Source of the DNA: Erysipelothrix anatis
GTDB lineage: Bacteria > Bacillota_I > Bacilli_A > Erysipelotrichales > Erysipelotrichaceae
Direction: 5' to 3'
Assembly (NCBI RefSeq): GCF_009828745.1
Contig: NZ_WTSX01000009.1
Coordinates: 1 to 64,000 of the forward strand
Length of the DNA: 64,000 nt
This document shows, piece after piece, positions 44,239 to 53,735 of the stretch; the first letter of the stretch is position 1, and every line of letters begins with the position of its first letter. A program made the translations under genes and the position numbers. Under the pieces are notes generated by a model. It made no database searches, was not told where the DNA came from, and saw only the letters and a program-made list of their open reading frames with translations.

Positions 44239-44546
44239 CATTTAACTACTAATTTCACCTCAATTAAAGCATATTTCGTGTCTAAGCACTATCGCCAATA
44301 CAATATAAGATGTTATTCGAATTCTGTGCCGGTTTGTTGGCGAGCTGTGGGCTGTTTCTCATCGAATTGGAACTAGTACCCAACTCGAGTATAATTCATC
44401 AATTTATGAGCCTGTTTGCGAAGTATGTAAATTTGAAGAGATTTCGCCTATTGTCGCGATTCCAGACCAAATAATAATCCGAAGCAGGTTAAAGCCACGG
44501 TAGTACACCGCGACTCTTCACATCGCCGTGCAACGCTCGGCGAAAT
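44239..44546. other. Gene-free, GC-richer stretch with inverted repeats at the defence-cassette junction
   Basis: No ORF with a ribosome binding site is seen. Inverted repeats: TCGCCAA/TTGGCGA (about 44289 and 44337), AGATTTCGCC/GGCGAAATCT (44439-44448, 44539-44548) and nested GTCGCG/CGCGAC (44453-44458, 44509-44514). The stretch looks richer in GC than its neighbours. It may be the end of the inserted cassette, an oriT remnant or a structured RNA; none is proven. Confidence 0.5.
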
Positions 44547-47500
44547 CTATTGATTACTAGTTATAACTAATCGACTCTCATTCTTTATGTTCAATTTTGA
44601 AAGTAATTTATCTTTTTCAGGCTTAGATTTTGCTGTATTATAGTAGTAATATCTCCAAATTATAATCCTGAGAACACTCTGAGTTAAGAAATCATCTTGT
44701 GCTTCATTGATTAAAGATTCCACAGTTGAGGTTTTCTCATTATTTAAGAATAAGTAACTAATTGCTACATCAACCAAACGCATTCCATATGAATAATTTG
44801 AAGAAAGATACTTCTTTAGTGTAGGAGCAATCTTGACACTTGAAAGAGCATCACTAATACGATATACATTGGCAAAGGCAGAGTACTGAAGCAAGAAAGA
44901 AACATATTTTACTGCTTCCTCGTATGCATCTTCGTGGCTTAGTGAAGTATCAGATGCAAATAAATCTCTAACATACTCAATAAAGTCATCTTGCTTGTTT
45001 AGCATTTCGAATATGAAAGAAAGAGACCTCATCCCTAACTCATAACATTTCTGAATTAAGTACTCCTTTTGCTCGACTTTAATAGAACCTCCATAACACT
45101 TTATAATTTGACCTATTGTAGACATGAGATTTAGAACAGTATTTAACTCAATTATCTCTTTCTGCTCAATGGCCTTCTTATCATTTTCATTATAGGATTG
45201 AATATCATTTGACTTGTTATGAGCAGCTACTTCTTCTCTTTCTAATAAGTCTGATTGATTTATCTCAACATTTTCGTCAATGCCTTTTAAGTTGATTAAT
45301 ATATCCTTCTTATGGTTACCCAAATCTCTAATAATCTTGGGTGGGTTCTTATAATCAAATACTTCGTAACTCGCCATTGTTTTTGCAATCTTCTGATCAA
45401 GTTTCTCCAATAAGACAATATCATTTGAAAAATACCAAATATTTATTATAATTCTCGAGTAGTCTTCTAAGTTTATGTCATCCAACAACTTATCAATTTC
45501 AATTAGAACTTCAGTATCTGACAAATTCTTAGAAAAATATCTTGCTACAAAGTACGAATATAAATAACTATATCTAAACGATACCTTGCACTGAATTTCT
45601 GAAATTTTACTGCCATTCGTGTTGATATTTTCCATCTGTAGGATGTTTGACTGAGTAAGTTGCCTCAACAACCTTTCAGCGCTATTGACTAAACCATATT
45701 CTTGGTTATCTTCAGTAATTACATCTTTGAGTTCTGAGAAATCCAACATTCTTGATTCAGCACTATAAAGACGAAATGCAAACGTACTTAGTATTCTAAA
45801 AGTTTCTTCTTGGCTATCTCCATCTATTTCAGATTTTTCCATTGCATTAGAAATAATGTTAGTTAATAGGTGACCATACAAGGTTGTCTTATCCGTTTTA
45901 TTAGTTTGACTTGTACTTAGAATTGTCAAAATTGCATCTGGAGTTTGTGGCAAGTTATTTCCCAACAAAAGAGTCTTAACAACGGATGCATCTTCTCTAT
46001 TTTTTCGTTTGAGATCTTCATCACTATCTTCAATGTTTTCAAGTTTATTCCAATTTTCTATAATTTTCATTTGTAACTTTGGCCCAAAGATTTCAATGTT
46101 GTATCGATTGAAGTTAATAAGAAACTTATCGACTTTTAGATATCCTGAAATTCCTGCTTTACTATTAGAAAAAATAAATGTCTTTCCGAATTTATCTTTC
46201 ACAAAACTGTGTAATAATTCTACATTACTTTCTCTCTCAAATAAATGATTATAATTATCGATAACAACCACTCTACATTCTTTGGAAAGAGAGTGAAACC
46301 TCTTTGTCATATCTTTACCATATTGATCCTTAAGTAAAATATCGAAATAATTATCTAATCTTGCAGGAGAATTAAAAGCACCAATATTCTTTGAAATATC
46401 AACATAGACTACAACATACTTATCAAGATTAATCAATTCAGAAATCAATCGCTTTGCAAGCGAAGTCTTTCCTGACCCGTAATCTCCATCAATTACACAT
46501 TTTTCTTCTTCAATTAATGTTTTAATTGCGTCCTCGTCCTTGATTCTTAATTCATGATTATTACCTTTGTTAAGACTCATTGTTAAATATGGATTAACAA
46601 ATAAATCTGATAAAACTGGTGCCTTCTTTCTTGGGTGAGTTATTAGCATGCCTAAATCCTCTAAGAAAGATATATGTTCCTCATTTGGTCTTGGTATGTT
46701 TTTTTCAGTCAAATCTAACCCTGCATGCTTTTGAGTTTCAATAATGAAACAGTTATATTCTACACTCCACAAATATGTTTCTTCTGTAATGCTTTTGTCA
46801 TCATCAATACTGATTACTTTAAAAGTAGAAGAGTCTCCTTCAAAGGTTCCTCCAACACTATATAATAAATCATTCTCTTTTTTTCTCTTTATATGAGCAT
46901 CATCAGTGTGCTCGTGTCCAGTCAATATAATTCCATTCTTGGTTTCAATCATTTCTCTTAGTGAGTGGTCATCATTAGAAGTAAACCACGATCTCGGATG
47001 ATGATACACGAATAGGTTGTATACATCTATAATGCCTTCACCATTATATGCATCAAAACTAAAATATTTAGTTGGCATTATGATGTTCTTATTCTCATGT
47101 AATGAAGACATCCATGCAGTATTAAGCAGAAAAAGATTAATTTGAATTCTCTTATTCATCACAATTTTTCTATTTTGGAGTAAACTGATGTTCTTAACAT
47201 ATGGAGAATTTTTTCTTTCGAAGAAAGAATAATTTTCAAGCACTTTACCAACAAACTTTACTTCGTTATCAGTAGTAGGTATTTTCTTATCTACTAAATT
47301 CCTTATTCTTTTACTGCGTTCGTTAAGATAATCTGATGTTGAGAAATCACAGTCATGATTACCTGGAACAAAATAAAGCTCGACACTTTTGAAATTACTC
47401 TTTAAACTGATACGTAATTGTTGAAAGAAATTACTTGCATAAGTGTACTCTGTACTTTTTCCAGAATATGCTATATCTCCAGAAACAATAATTAGTAGTT

Positions 47501-47621
47501 TGTCCTCTATGTCACCCACGTTCTTTAAGCTTGTTGTTAAGGAAGACAATTTATTAAAATGACTTGTCAGGTTATTTTCACTAAAATGAAAGTCGCTTAA
47601 ATGAGCAATTTTTATTCCCAT
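44547..47621 (-). CDS. Metallophosphoesterase fused to a NACHT/STAND-like NTPase, defence candidate
   Basis: 1024 residues behind AGGAGAT. The N-terminal ~250 residues form a calcineurin-like phosphoesterase with every metal-binding motif: D-x-H (D10, H12), GD (48-49), GNHD (87-90), HH (207-208) and GHEH (235-238). Walker A GDYGSGKT (379-386) and a Walker B-like VVVIDN (451-456) follow, then SFRYSYLYSYFVARYF, similar to the winged-helix part of NACHT proteins. The C-terminal ~450 residues are helical repeats, probably a sensor. It is last in an operon with a PstI-like methylase and endonuclease. The architecture suggests a signal-activated effector nuclease or nucleotide hydrolase. I know no named system with it. 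Confidence 0.8.
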   Translation of the reverse strand: MGIKIAHLSDFHFSENNLTSHFNKLSSLTTSLKNVGDIEDKLLIIVSGDIAYSGKSTEYTYASNFFQQLRISLKSNFKSVELYFVPGNHDCDFSTSDYLNERSKRIRNLVDKKIPTTDNEVKFVGKVLENYSFFERKNSPYVKNISLLQNRKIVMNKRIQINLFLLNTAWMSSLHENKNIIMPTKYFSFDAYNGEGIIDVYNLFVYHHPRSWFTSNDDHSLREMIETKNGIILTGHEHTDDAHIKRKKENDLLYSVGGTFEGDSSTFKVISIDDDKSITEETYLWSVEYNCFIIETQKHAGLDLTEKNIPRPNEEHISFLEDLGMLITHPRKKAPVLSDLFVNPYLTMSLNKGNNHELRIKDEDAIKTLIEEEKCVIDGDYGSGKTSLAKRLISELINLDKYVVVYVDISKNIGAFNSPARLDNYFDILLKDQYGKDMTKRFHSLSKECRVVVIDNYNHLFERESNVELLHSFVKDKFGKTFIFSNSKAGISGYLKVDKFLINFNRYNIEIFGPKLQMKIIENWNKLENIEDSDEDLKRKNREDASVVKTLLLGNNLPQTPDAILTILSTSQTNKTDKTTLYGHLLTNIISNAMEKSEIDGDSQEETFRILSTFAFRLYSAESRMLDFSELKDVITEDNQEYGLVNSAERLLRQLTQSNILQMENINTNGSKISEIQCKVSFRYSYLYSYFVARYFSKNLSDTEVLIEIDKLLDDINLEDYSRIIINIWYFSNDIVLLEKLDQKIAKTMASYEVFDYKNPPKIIRDLGNHKKDILINLKGIDENVEINQSDLLEREEVAAHNKSNDIQSYNENDKKAIEQKEIIELNTVLNLMSTIGQIIKCYGGSIKVEQKEYLIQKCYELGMRSLSFIFEMLNKQDDFIEYVRDLFASDTSLSHEDAYEEAVKYVSFLLQYSAFANVYRISDALSSVKIAPTLKKYLSSNYSYGMRLVDVAISYLFLNNEKTSTVESLINEAQDDFLTQSVLRIIIWRYYYYNTAKSKPEKDKLLSKLNIKNESRLVITSNQ

Positions 47622-47647
47622 ATTATATCTCCTATCTCTACCCCATT

Positions 47648-48568
47648 CTAACGAGGTCCGAAAAACTTGTCACCATTTAGATGAATCATATGTTCTGGTA
47701 ACTCGGCAATCCACACTTCTGTTTCCCATGCGAGTTGATCTGCAAATCTCTTATATGTTTTAAAATCCAAAAAGGATGTTACATAAACTATTCCAGAAGT
47801 CACATTTTTTGTCATTTCTTCGATTTCCAAAATTCTCTTAGGACTGATTGGTCCTACTGATGTCACTGCCTCTACAAAATAAATCCAGTTCATATCTTCT
47901 CTAAACAAGACAACGTCAGGCATCTTATCATGTTGAGTAATTTCAAAGCCTAATTGAATCAGTTTTTCTTCATCTTTTACAAGTGATTTGAAAGTGGTAT
48001 CTCCTAAATACAAGCAGATTGAGTCTGGTGCAAATCTAGGAGCAAAATTCTCGATTATCTCTTTCTGTAACAAGTTGTGTTTACCAGTAGACAGGGTATA
48101 ATCAAAATTATTAATTTTCAAAGGTAGCAACTTCATTTTCTTCTTTGATTGATATAAATCTATCAGGGAGGTGTGTACTTCTAAAAAAGCATTTAAATTA
48201 CTCGTCCAAGACACTGTACCATAAGACTTGACTAAATCTAATGATTCAGAGGTAAGTCTGTATCGATAGTTAGGACTGTTTGTTGCCTTCCCATTGTCTT
48301 CTATTATCGCTGCATTTCGAAAATGATGTAAAGCCTGTTTACGAATTGTTTCTCTTGAATTTTCAGCATATGAAACATTGTATGACTCTCGTGTGAATGC
48401 AATTATATCATGAATTCTCACCCATTCATTGGTTGCTTCACTCCATAATGTCTCATTAGTCACACCTGCAAGACATAATAGAGTATATGCACAAACATCT
48501 GATTGCTGCGCCTTAGGCATTTTAAGTTCATTTAAGATTCTTTTTGCTTCTATTATTTTATCCACCAT
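47648..48568 (-). CDS. BsuBI/PstI-family type II restriction endonuclease
   Basis: 306 residues from ATG 48568 behind TGGAGG; the longer frame to 48649 overlaps the methylase. N-terminal ~150 residues are a winged-helix-like region. The C-terminal half (LQKEIIENFAPRFAPDSICLYLGDT split over two parts, PDVVLFREDMNWIYFVEAVTS) matches the BsuBI/PstI endonuclease domain with acidic D ... E. PstI cuts CTGCAG and needs a cognate N6-adenine methylase, found next door. Target CTGCAG is likely but not proven; sites do occur in this window. Confidence 0.88.
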   Translation of the reverse strand: MVDKIIEAKRILNELKMPKAQQSDVCAYTLLCLAGVTNETLWSEATNEWVRIHDIIAFTRESYNVSYAENSRETIRKQALHHFRNAAIIEDNGKATNSPNYRYRLTSESLDLVKSYGTVSWTSNLNAFLEVHTSLIDLYQSKKKMKLLPLKINNFDYTLSTGKHNLLQKEIIENFAPRFAPDSICLYLGDTTFKSLVKDEEKLIQLGFEITQHDKMPDVVLFREDMNWIYFVEAVTSVGPISPKRILEIEEMTKNVTSGIVYVTSFLDFKTYKRFADQLAWETEVWIAELPEHMIHLNGDKFFGPR

Positions 48569-50030
48569 AAACCTCCAGTATTTTATTACAATTTTCTTCT
48601 GATAAATCTTTACTCCTTGACAATGCATTTCCCAATTTTTTAATAACATCTATATCAGGTACTGGTATATTATTCATCTCTGTAGAATTTACCTGAGTAG
48701 AACCATTTAACACTCTATAGTACACATCATACAACGTGGAATTGAATAAGACGTATAATCCATAAACGACACATTCTGACATTTCAATAACACTGTCAAT
48801 AAAGTTTACTTTATTCTGCGTACTTATATAGTCATATTCTGGAAAGTCCTTTGCTAAATATATAGCACATTGAAGTCTTCGTTTCTCTTCTTTGGAAGTA
48901 AACCTTTTCACCATCAAGTAATTCTTGTTTTTTTGAATTAATCCATTTCTTTTTGGTATTAAGTATTCACCACCAACATATTTCGGAAACTCAATTTCAC
49001 CATTACTTATGTGTCTTGAATAGATTAAGGGAACAACCTCAGAATTCTTTTCATCAGTTATACAGTCTCTGTTTCTAAAATCAACTGTTATTCCAGTTTT
49101 CATTTTCAAACCTAGGTCAGGTAACGTGGTCTTCCATCCGTTCACTTTTTTCAACACTGATAACTCTTGAGCATTAGTTATCAGATATATGTAATTATCC
49201 CTTGATGAAGCTATCAAATCATACTCTGCTTCTATTCTCTCAATGTTGTGAAAATCATCATTTGAGAGAGAGGATGTGATGGTAATATTACGATTACTTG
49301 TTTTACTCTTCCTAACTTTTACAATCATTGTCTCTTGCAGTACTTTCTCATGACTGAAAACTTTATTCCTACTCACAAATAAATGAAAATGTTCGAATGA
49401 TATATTATTAAATAAATATTCTCTAAATTTTTTAAAATATGCTCCTGACGTCCATGATCTAGGAATTATATATACTAATTCTCCATCTCTCTTTAAGTTA
49501 TGTATACTCATAGCCATGAAAAGAAAATATAAATTAGGTGATCCATACACGATAGACGACATTGCTTGTGCTTCAGGATCTAATTTATTTAATTTTTTAT
49601 ATGGTGGATTCCCAATAATCAAATCAAACTGTTCCATAGAATTAATTCCACTATTAAAGTCTTGAGAAAAATCAACAATGAAGTTTTTGTTTAAAATAGT
49701 GTAATTAATAGTGTATTTCGAAACTTTCCTTAAATACTGTAAATTATCATTTAGCAACTCCAAAATATTAGGGTCGTTTTCGATGCAAACTATATCTACT
49801 TTTCGTACACCTTCCATTCTATTAATCCTATCTACAATGGTCGCAGTTAAAATACCTGCTCCTGCTCCTGTATCAAGTACTCTAATATTCTCCTTATTTG
49901 GTATATCAAACAAAGAACTCATGAAAATAGCAGTCTCTTTACTAGTAAAAAACTGACCGTATTTTTTACGTTCTGACTTAGGCATTTTTTCTATATAGGC
50001 TGATGTTTTATCAATAATATATTTTAACAA
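48558..50030 (-). CDS. N6-adenine methyltransferase of the PstI-like system
   Basis: 490 residues from a TTG start at 50030 behind AGAGGTG. KYGQFFTSKETAIFMSSLF (Tyr-Gly-Gln-phe entry motif), VLDTGAGAGILTATIV (SAM binding), FDLIIGNPPYKKL (NPPY catalytic) are in gamma-class order as in M.PstI/M.BsuBI. Downstream ~200 residues are a recognition region. It precedes and overlaps the endonuclease gene by 11 bases, so modification is made first. It protects host and element DNA. Confidence 0.9.
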   Translation of the reverse strand: MLKYIIDKTSAYIEKMPKSERKKYGQFFTSKETAIFMSSLFDIPNKENIRVLDTGAGAGILTATIVDRINRMEGVRKVDIVCIENDPNILELLNDNLQYLRKVSKYTINYTILNKNFIVDFSQDFNSGINSMEQFDLIIGNPPYKKLNKLDPEAQAMSSIVYGSPNLYFLFMAMSIHNLKRDGELVYIIPRSWTSGAYFKKFREYLFNNISFEHFHLFVSRNKVFSHEKVLQETMIVKVRKSKTSNRNITITSSLSNDDFHNIERIEAEYDLIASSRDNYIYLITNAQELSVLKKVNGWKTTLPDLGLKMKTGITVDFRNRDCITDEKNSEVVPLIYSRHISNGEIEFPKYVGGEYLIPKRNGLIQKNKNYLMVKRFTSKEEKRRLQCAIYLAKDFPEYDYISTQNKVNFIDSVIEMSECVVYGLYVLFNSTLYDVYYRVLNGSTQVNSTEMNNIPVPDIDVIKKLGNALSRSKDLSEENCNKILEVYGG

Positions 50031-50219
50031 ATTAACACCTCTTTCAGTGAATAAATGAATGCGGAAATTAGCTACATTTTCTTTTAATTATAAGCTTAAT
50101 CCGTTTGAGTTTCTTATTAATATTATAACATACAACATTGCTTTTTTTTCAATCTATAAGATTTATATGAAATTACTATTCACTACTCTAATATTAGGCA
50201 AACAAGAAAGGACACCTTC

Positions 50220-50636
50220 ATGAAATCGAGAATCAAAACAGGAACAATGATGTTTCCAGAAATTATACAACTCTGTGATGATAACTTAGTACTCGCAAAC
50301 ACAAAATCTCGAAATGACTTTATTGAAGAAGCTATAAAGTTCTATGTTAGTTATCTCAACACTAAACACAACAATCTCTTTATCTCAGAATCAATTGAGT
50401 CTGTACTTCAAAACTCAATACAGATTACTGAAGATCGTTTATCAAAACTTCTTTTCAAACAATCAGTAGAAATGAGCATGATGATGAATATTATCGCTGC
50501 AAACTTTGAATTGAACGAAGATATACTCAAAAAACTACGCATCAAATGCATTCAAGATGTTAAAGCATCTGTTGGCTCAATTAATTTTGAAGATATTGTT
50601 AAATATCAAAATAGTGAGGAGGATAGAGATGGCTAG
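50220..50636 (+). CDS. Relaxosome accessory DNA-binding protein (ribbon-helix-helix type)
   Basis: 138 residues behind AAAGGAC. The N-terminus (MKSRIKTGTMMFPEII..., SRNDFIEEAIKFYVSYLN) is a ribbon-helix-helix fold, as in MobC/TraY-like accessory factors. The rest is helical. It overlaps the relaxase start by 7 bases. Likely binds oriT and recruits the relaxase. The 189-base region before it (50031-50219) holds the operon promoter and is the best place to look for oriT. Confidence 0.72.
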   Translation: MKSRIKTGTMMFPEIIQLCDDNLVLANTKSRNDFIEEAIKFYVSYLNTKHNNLFISESIESVLQNSIQITEDRLSKLLFKQSVEMSMMMNIIAANFELNEDILKKLRIKCIQDVKASVGSINFEDIVKYQNSEEDRDG

Positions 50637-52090
50637 ACTTATCGCAAAATTTGGTTACATGAAGCCCAACAAAAGAAATAGATCTGGGTTTGTTGAATAC
50701 ATTGCGAAACGTGATGGTGTCATTAAAAATATCCATACCTTTGCTCATAAACCCGTGACTAAAAAACAAGTACAACTTATTGAAAAACTAATTGCTAAAT
50801 TTCCTAAAACGATAGAATCAGAACTTTATATCAAACATCAAGAATACCAAACAATTGGTTCTGCCTCTGAACTTATTACATACATTGAAGAATCATCACT
50901 TGAAGAACTATCCAAAATTCATGAATACGTTCAATACATAGCACAAAGACCACGAGTTGTTAAAGAAGGAACTCATGGTCTTTTTAGTATTCACGATGAA
51001 CCTCTCATACTTGAACATGTTAAAACTGAAGTTCAAAATCATCCATCAAACATTTGGACTGCCATCATATCGTTAAAAAGAGAGGATACATCACGTCTTG
51101 GCTATGATGATTTAAAACATTGGAAGTCGCTAGTTCGTTCAAAGCAAAACGATCTTGCGAAACATCTCAAAATCGATCCCGACAACTTCAAATGGTATGG
51201 CGCGTTCCACAATGAATCCCATCATCCCCACATTCATTTTAGTGATGTATGCAAAAGATGGTAAACAAGGTTATCTCAATCAAGTCTCAATGGATGCAAT
51301 ACGTTCTTCGTTTGCTCGAGAAATCTTTAAAGATGATTTACTTCATATCTATCAGAAACAAACTCAAGCACGTGAAGATTTAAAACTAGCGAGCAAGGAG
51401 TACATTCAAGAGCAGATTCAAAACATCAATCGACACTTTAAAATGAATCCAAGAATTGAAGATAAACTTAATCTTCTTTCTAGAGAATTAGAAATCATTA
51501 AAGGAAAACATCAATATGGCTATTTACCAAAACCAATCAAACAGATTGTTGATGAGATTGTTAATGAAGTTTCCAATGATCCAAATATTCAAAAACTCTT
51601 CGACCTATGGTATCAACAACGACAAGAAGTCTTGAACACGTATTCGAGTAAAAAAGAAGAAATACGAAATCTATCCGATTTGCATGAATTCAAACCAATC
51701 AAAAACATGGTGATTCAACTTGCAAAAGAAATCATTCTTACGCACGACCCTCATGTTGAAACTACTAAACCATCAGTCATTGTCAAAAACGATAACACCG
51801 TTCAAACACCACCTCAAAACTACAATAAAGAAGACTCAGATACAGAAACCATAAAATACAACAAGCATGAAGCATCGAATATAGATGTTGAACCCTATAG
51901 ACATGAAGATAAAGAGATTGTGTTTCCTGTTTCATCCAGTATCAAGCCTTTATATCAAGTCAGCAAACTCTTCGAGTCATCAATGATCCAACGTGCTCAT
52001 AAATATCAAGTCGATCATAAACTGATTCTTAAAATGCGAAAACAAAAGATAGCACTGGGTCAACATGAAAATGATACACATAAAAACTAA
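50630..52090 (+). pseudogene. MobP-type relaxase of ICE-B, broken by a one-base frameshift
   Basis: Starts at ATG 50630 behind GAGGAGGATA: MARLIAKFGYMKPNKRNRSG..., FVEYIAKRDGV, YVQYIAQRPRV. The three-histidine motif HNESHHPHIH ends at about 51237. The frame then slips: CATTTTAGTG here versus CATTTAGTT in ICE-A, one extra T in a run (51237-51240). Reading resumes in the +1 frame as LVMYAKDGKQGYLN and stays similar to ICE-A up to 52090. The intact gene would be about 486 residues. It is therefore a pseudogene as written, or a homopolymer sequencing error. Frame restoration would give a complete relaxase. Confidence 0.85.
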
Positions 52091-52136
52091 GCAATATAAG
52101 AGGTGATATATTGCGAAACAGAAAGGACAAACACCA

Positions 52137-53486
52137 ATGATAACTAAAAGAACTGCCAATACTGTAAACATGATTGAATTACTCGAAAAAATGAACGAGC
52201 CTCTTAAGAAAGTCGGGAAATCAAAGCGCTGGATACGTCATCCTTCTATCTCATTTTTAAACAACTACTGGTATCGACATTCAACTAAAGAAAAAGGATT
52301 TCCTGTTGATTTCTTGATGACTTTCTTCAACCAAACTGAACCAGAAGCAATTCATACAATTACCCAACACTTTAATCTTAAGAATGAAGAAATCAATTAT
52401 CCAATAGAATCACTTTACAGACCACCTAAAAATCACAACAATCAAGCAGTAGAGGTCTACCTTAAACATATTCGTTTTATAGATCAAGAATGCATCGATT
52501 ATCTTATTAATCATGATTTGTTGTATCAAGAAAGAAAATATAGCAATTGTGTTTTTATTGGATATGATACCCAAAATCGAGTTAATCATCTTCATAGACA
52601 CAGTACGCATCTTGCAGATAATGATTATAAAGGTAATGCACCGGGTTCAGATAGTAAGTATCCCTTCAACTTAGTTGGAACAAGCGATTCCTTATATGTC
52701 TTTGAGTCACCCATTGATTTATTATCTTACATAACCTTGCACAACGAAAACTGGACGGAACATTCTTATCTTGCATTGTGCGGGTTATCAACATCTTCTC
52801 TTCATAAGTTTCTTACTGATCATCCATACATTCAAAACGTCGTACTGTGCTTGGATAACGATGCTCCTGGGCAAGATGCAACATCCTCAATACTAACTGA
52901 GATGATGAGATATCCATCTGTTTATGTAGAAGTACAGACATCACGATACAAAGACTTTAACGAAGATTTAAAAGCACTTCATGGTCTACCTGCACTTGAA
53001 GGTATCAAAGAAGCCTTTATTCAAGTACTCAATGAAGTCAAAAAAATAATCATTCAAGATTTTGAAGACTCAAAGGATAAAAAATTTAAGGATTTAATGA
53101 ATTGTTTCTCATTGGTTTATTATGGACTTCATTCTAATAATCTAAAACATAGTGAAAAAGCAACGTCTGCTTTAATTGAATGCGCTGGATATGCGCTCTT
53201 ACTTGTGCGACAACAATACCGTCATCTTGAGAAAAAATACTCCATCAAAGAAATGGTGAATTTTATCGATGATACACAACCCTTTATGATGTTTGTAGAA
53301 ACCGATCCATTAATGACTGGATTTACTAAAGAACTGGATATTCTTAAGACAATCTATCTTACTAAAATCAATCATACTGTTGATGATAAACATCAACTCA
53401 TTCAATCACTCATGAGCCTTGCAAAACGTTGCATGGTTACTCATGTTTTTTTATTGCTCAATAAGCAAAACGAAAGGAACCTTTAA
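52137..53486 (+). CDS. Toprim/DUF3991-type primase-like protein of ICE-B
   Basis: 449 residues, ATG near AAAGGAC. Same architecture as 1308-2678: N-terminal DUF3991-like region (SKRWIRHPSIS, YWYRHSTKEKGFPVDFL) and Toprim-like VFESPIDLLSY and VVLCLDNDAPGQ. Intact. It supports DNA processing for transfer or replication of ICE-B; role inferred from family context. Confidence 0.78.
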   Translation: MITKRTANTVNMIELLEKMNEPLKKVGKSKRWIRHPSISFLNNYWYRHSTKEKGFPVDFLMTFFNQTEPEAIHTITQHFNLKNEEINYPIESLYRPPKNHNNQAVEVYLKHIRFIDQECIDYLINHDLLYQERKYSNCVFIGYDTQNRVNHLHRHSTHLADNDYKGNAPGSDSKYPFNLVGTSDSLYVFESPIDLLSYITLHNENWTEHSYLALCGLSTSSLHKFLTDHPYIQNVVLCLDNDAPGQDATSSILTEMMRYPSVYVEVQTSRYKDFNEDLKALHGLPALEGIKEAFIQVLNEVKKIIIQDFEDSKDKKFKDLMNCFSLVYYGLHSNNLKHSEKATSALIECAGYALLLVRQQYRHLEKKYSIKEMVNFIDDTQPFMMFVETDPLMTGFTKELDILKTIYLTKINHTVDDKHQLIQSLMSLAKRCMVTHVFLLLNKQNERNL

Positions 53487-53489
53487 ACA

Positions 53490-53735
53490 ATGAATCAAAA
53501 CAAACCTAAAGCACCCATTATTAATGCAGATGGTAATATCTTTAATCTTATGGGTATTGCCTCTAAAGCTCTGAAACGTGATGGTCTTCATGAAGAAGCC
53601 AAAGAAATGGCAGAGCGTATCTTTGAATCTTCCAGTTATACCGAAGCACTCTCTATCATCCAAGAATATGTAGAACCTGTCGATGCAGAACAAGAACTTG
53701 AAAACTTATCCTATGATGAGTTGGATATACTATGA
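53490..53735 (+). CDS. Small acidic conjugation-operon protein (ICE-B)
   Basis: 81 residues behind AAAGGAACC, 3 bases after the primase-like stop. Counterpart of 2668-2916: PIINADGNIFNLMGIASKALKRD and VEPVDAEQELENLSYDELD. It overlaps the VirD4 gene by 4 bases. Function unknown. Confidence 0.75.
   Translation: MNQNKPKAPIINADGNIFNLMGIASKALKRDGLHEEAKEMAERIFESSSYTEALSIIQEYVEPVDAEQELENLSYDELDIL

Noticed and set aside
50031-50219. oriT in the region upstream of the relaxosome gene
   Set aside because: Position is right, but I found no nic consensus or convincing inverted repeat, so no feature is listed.
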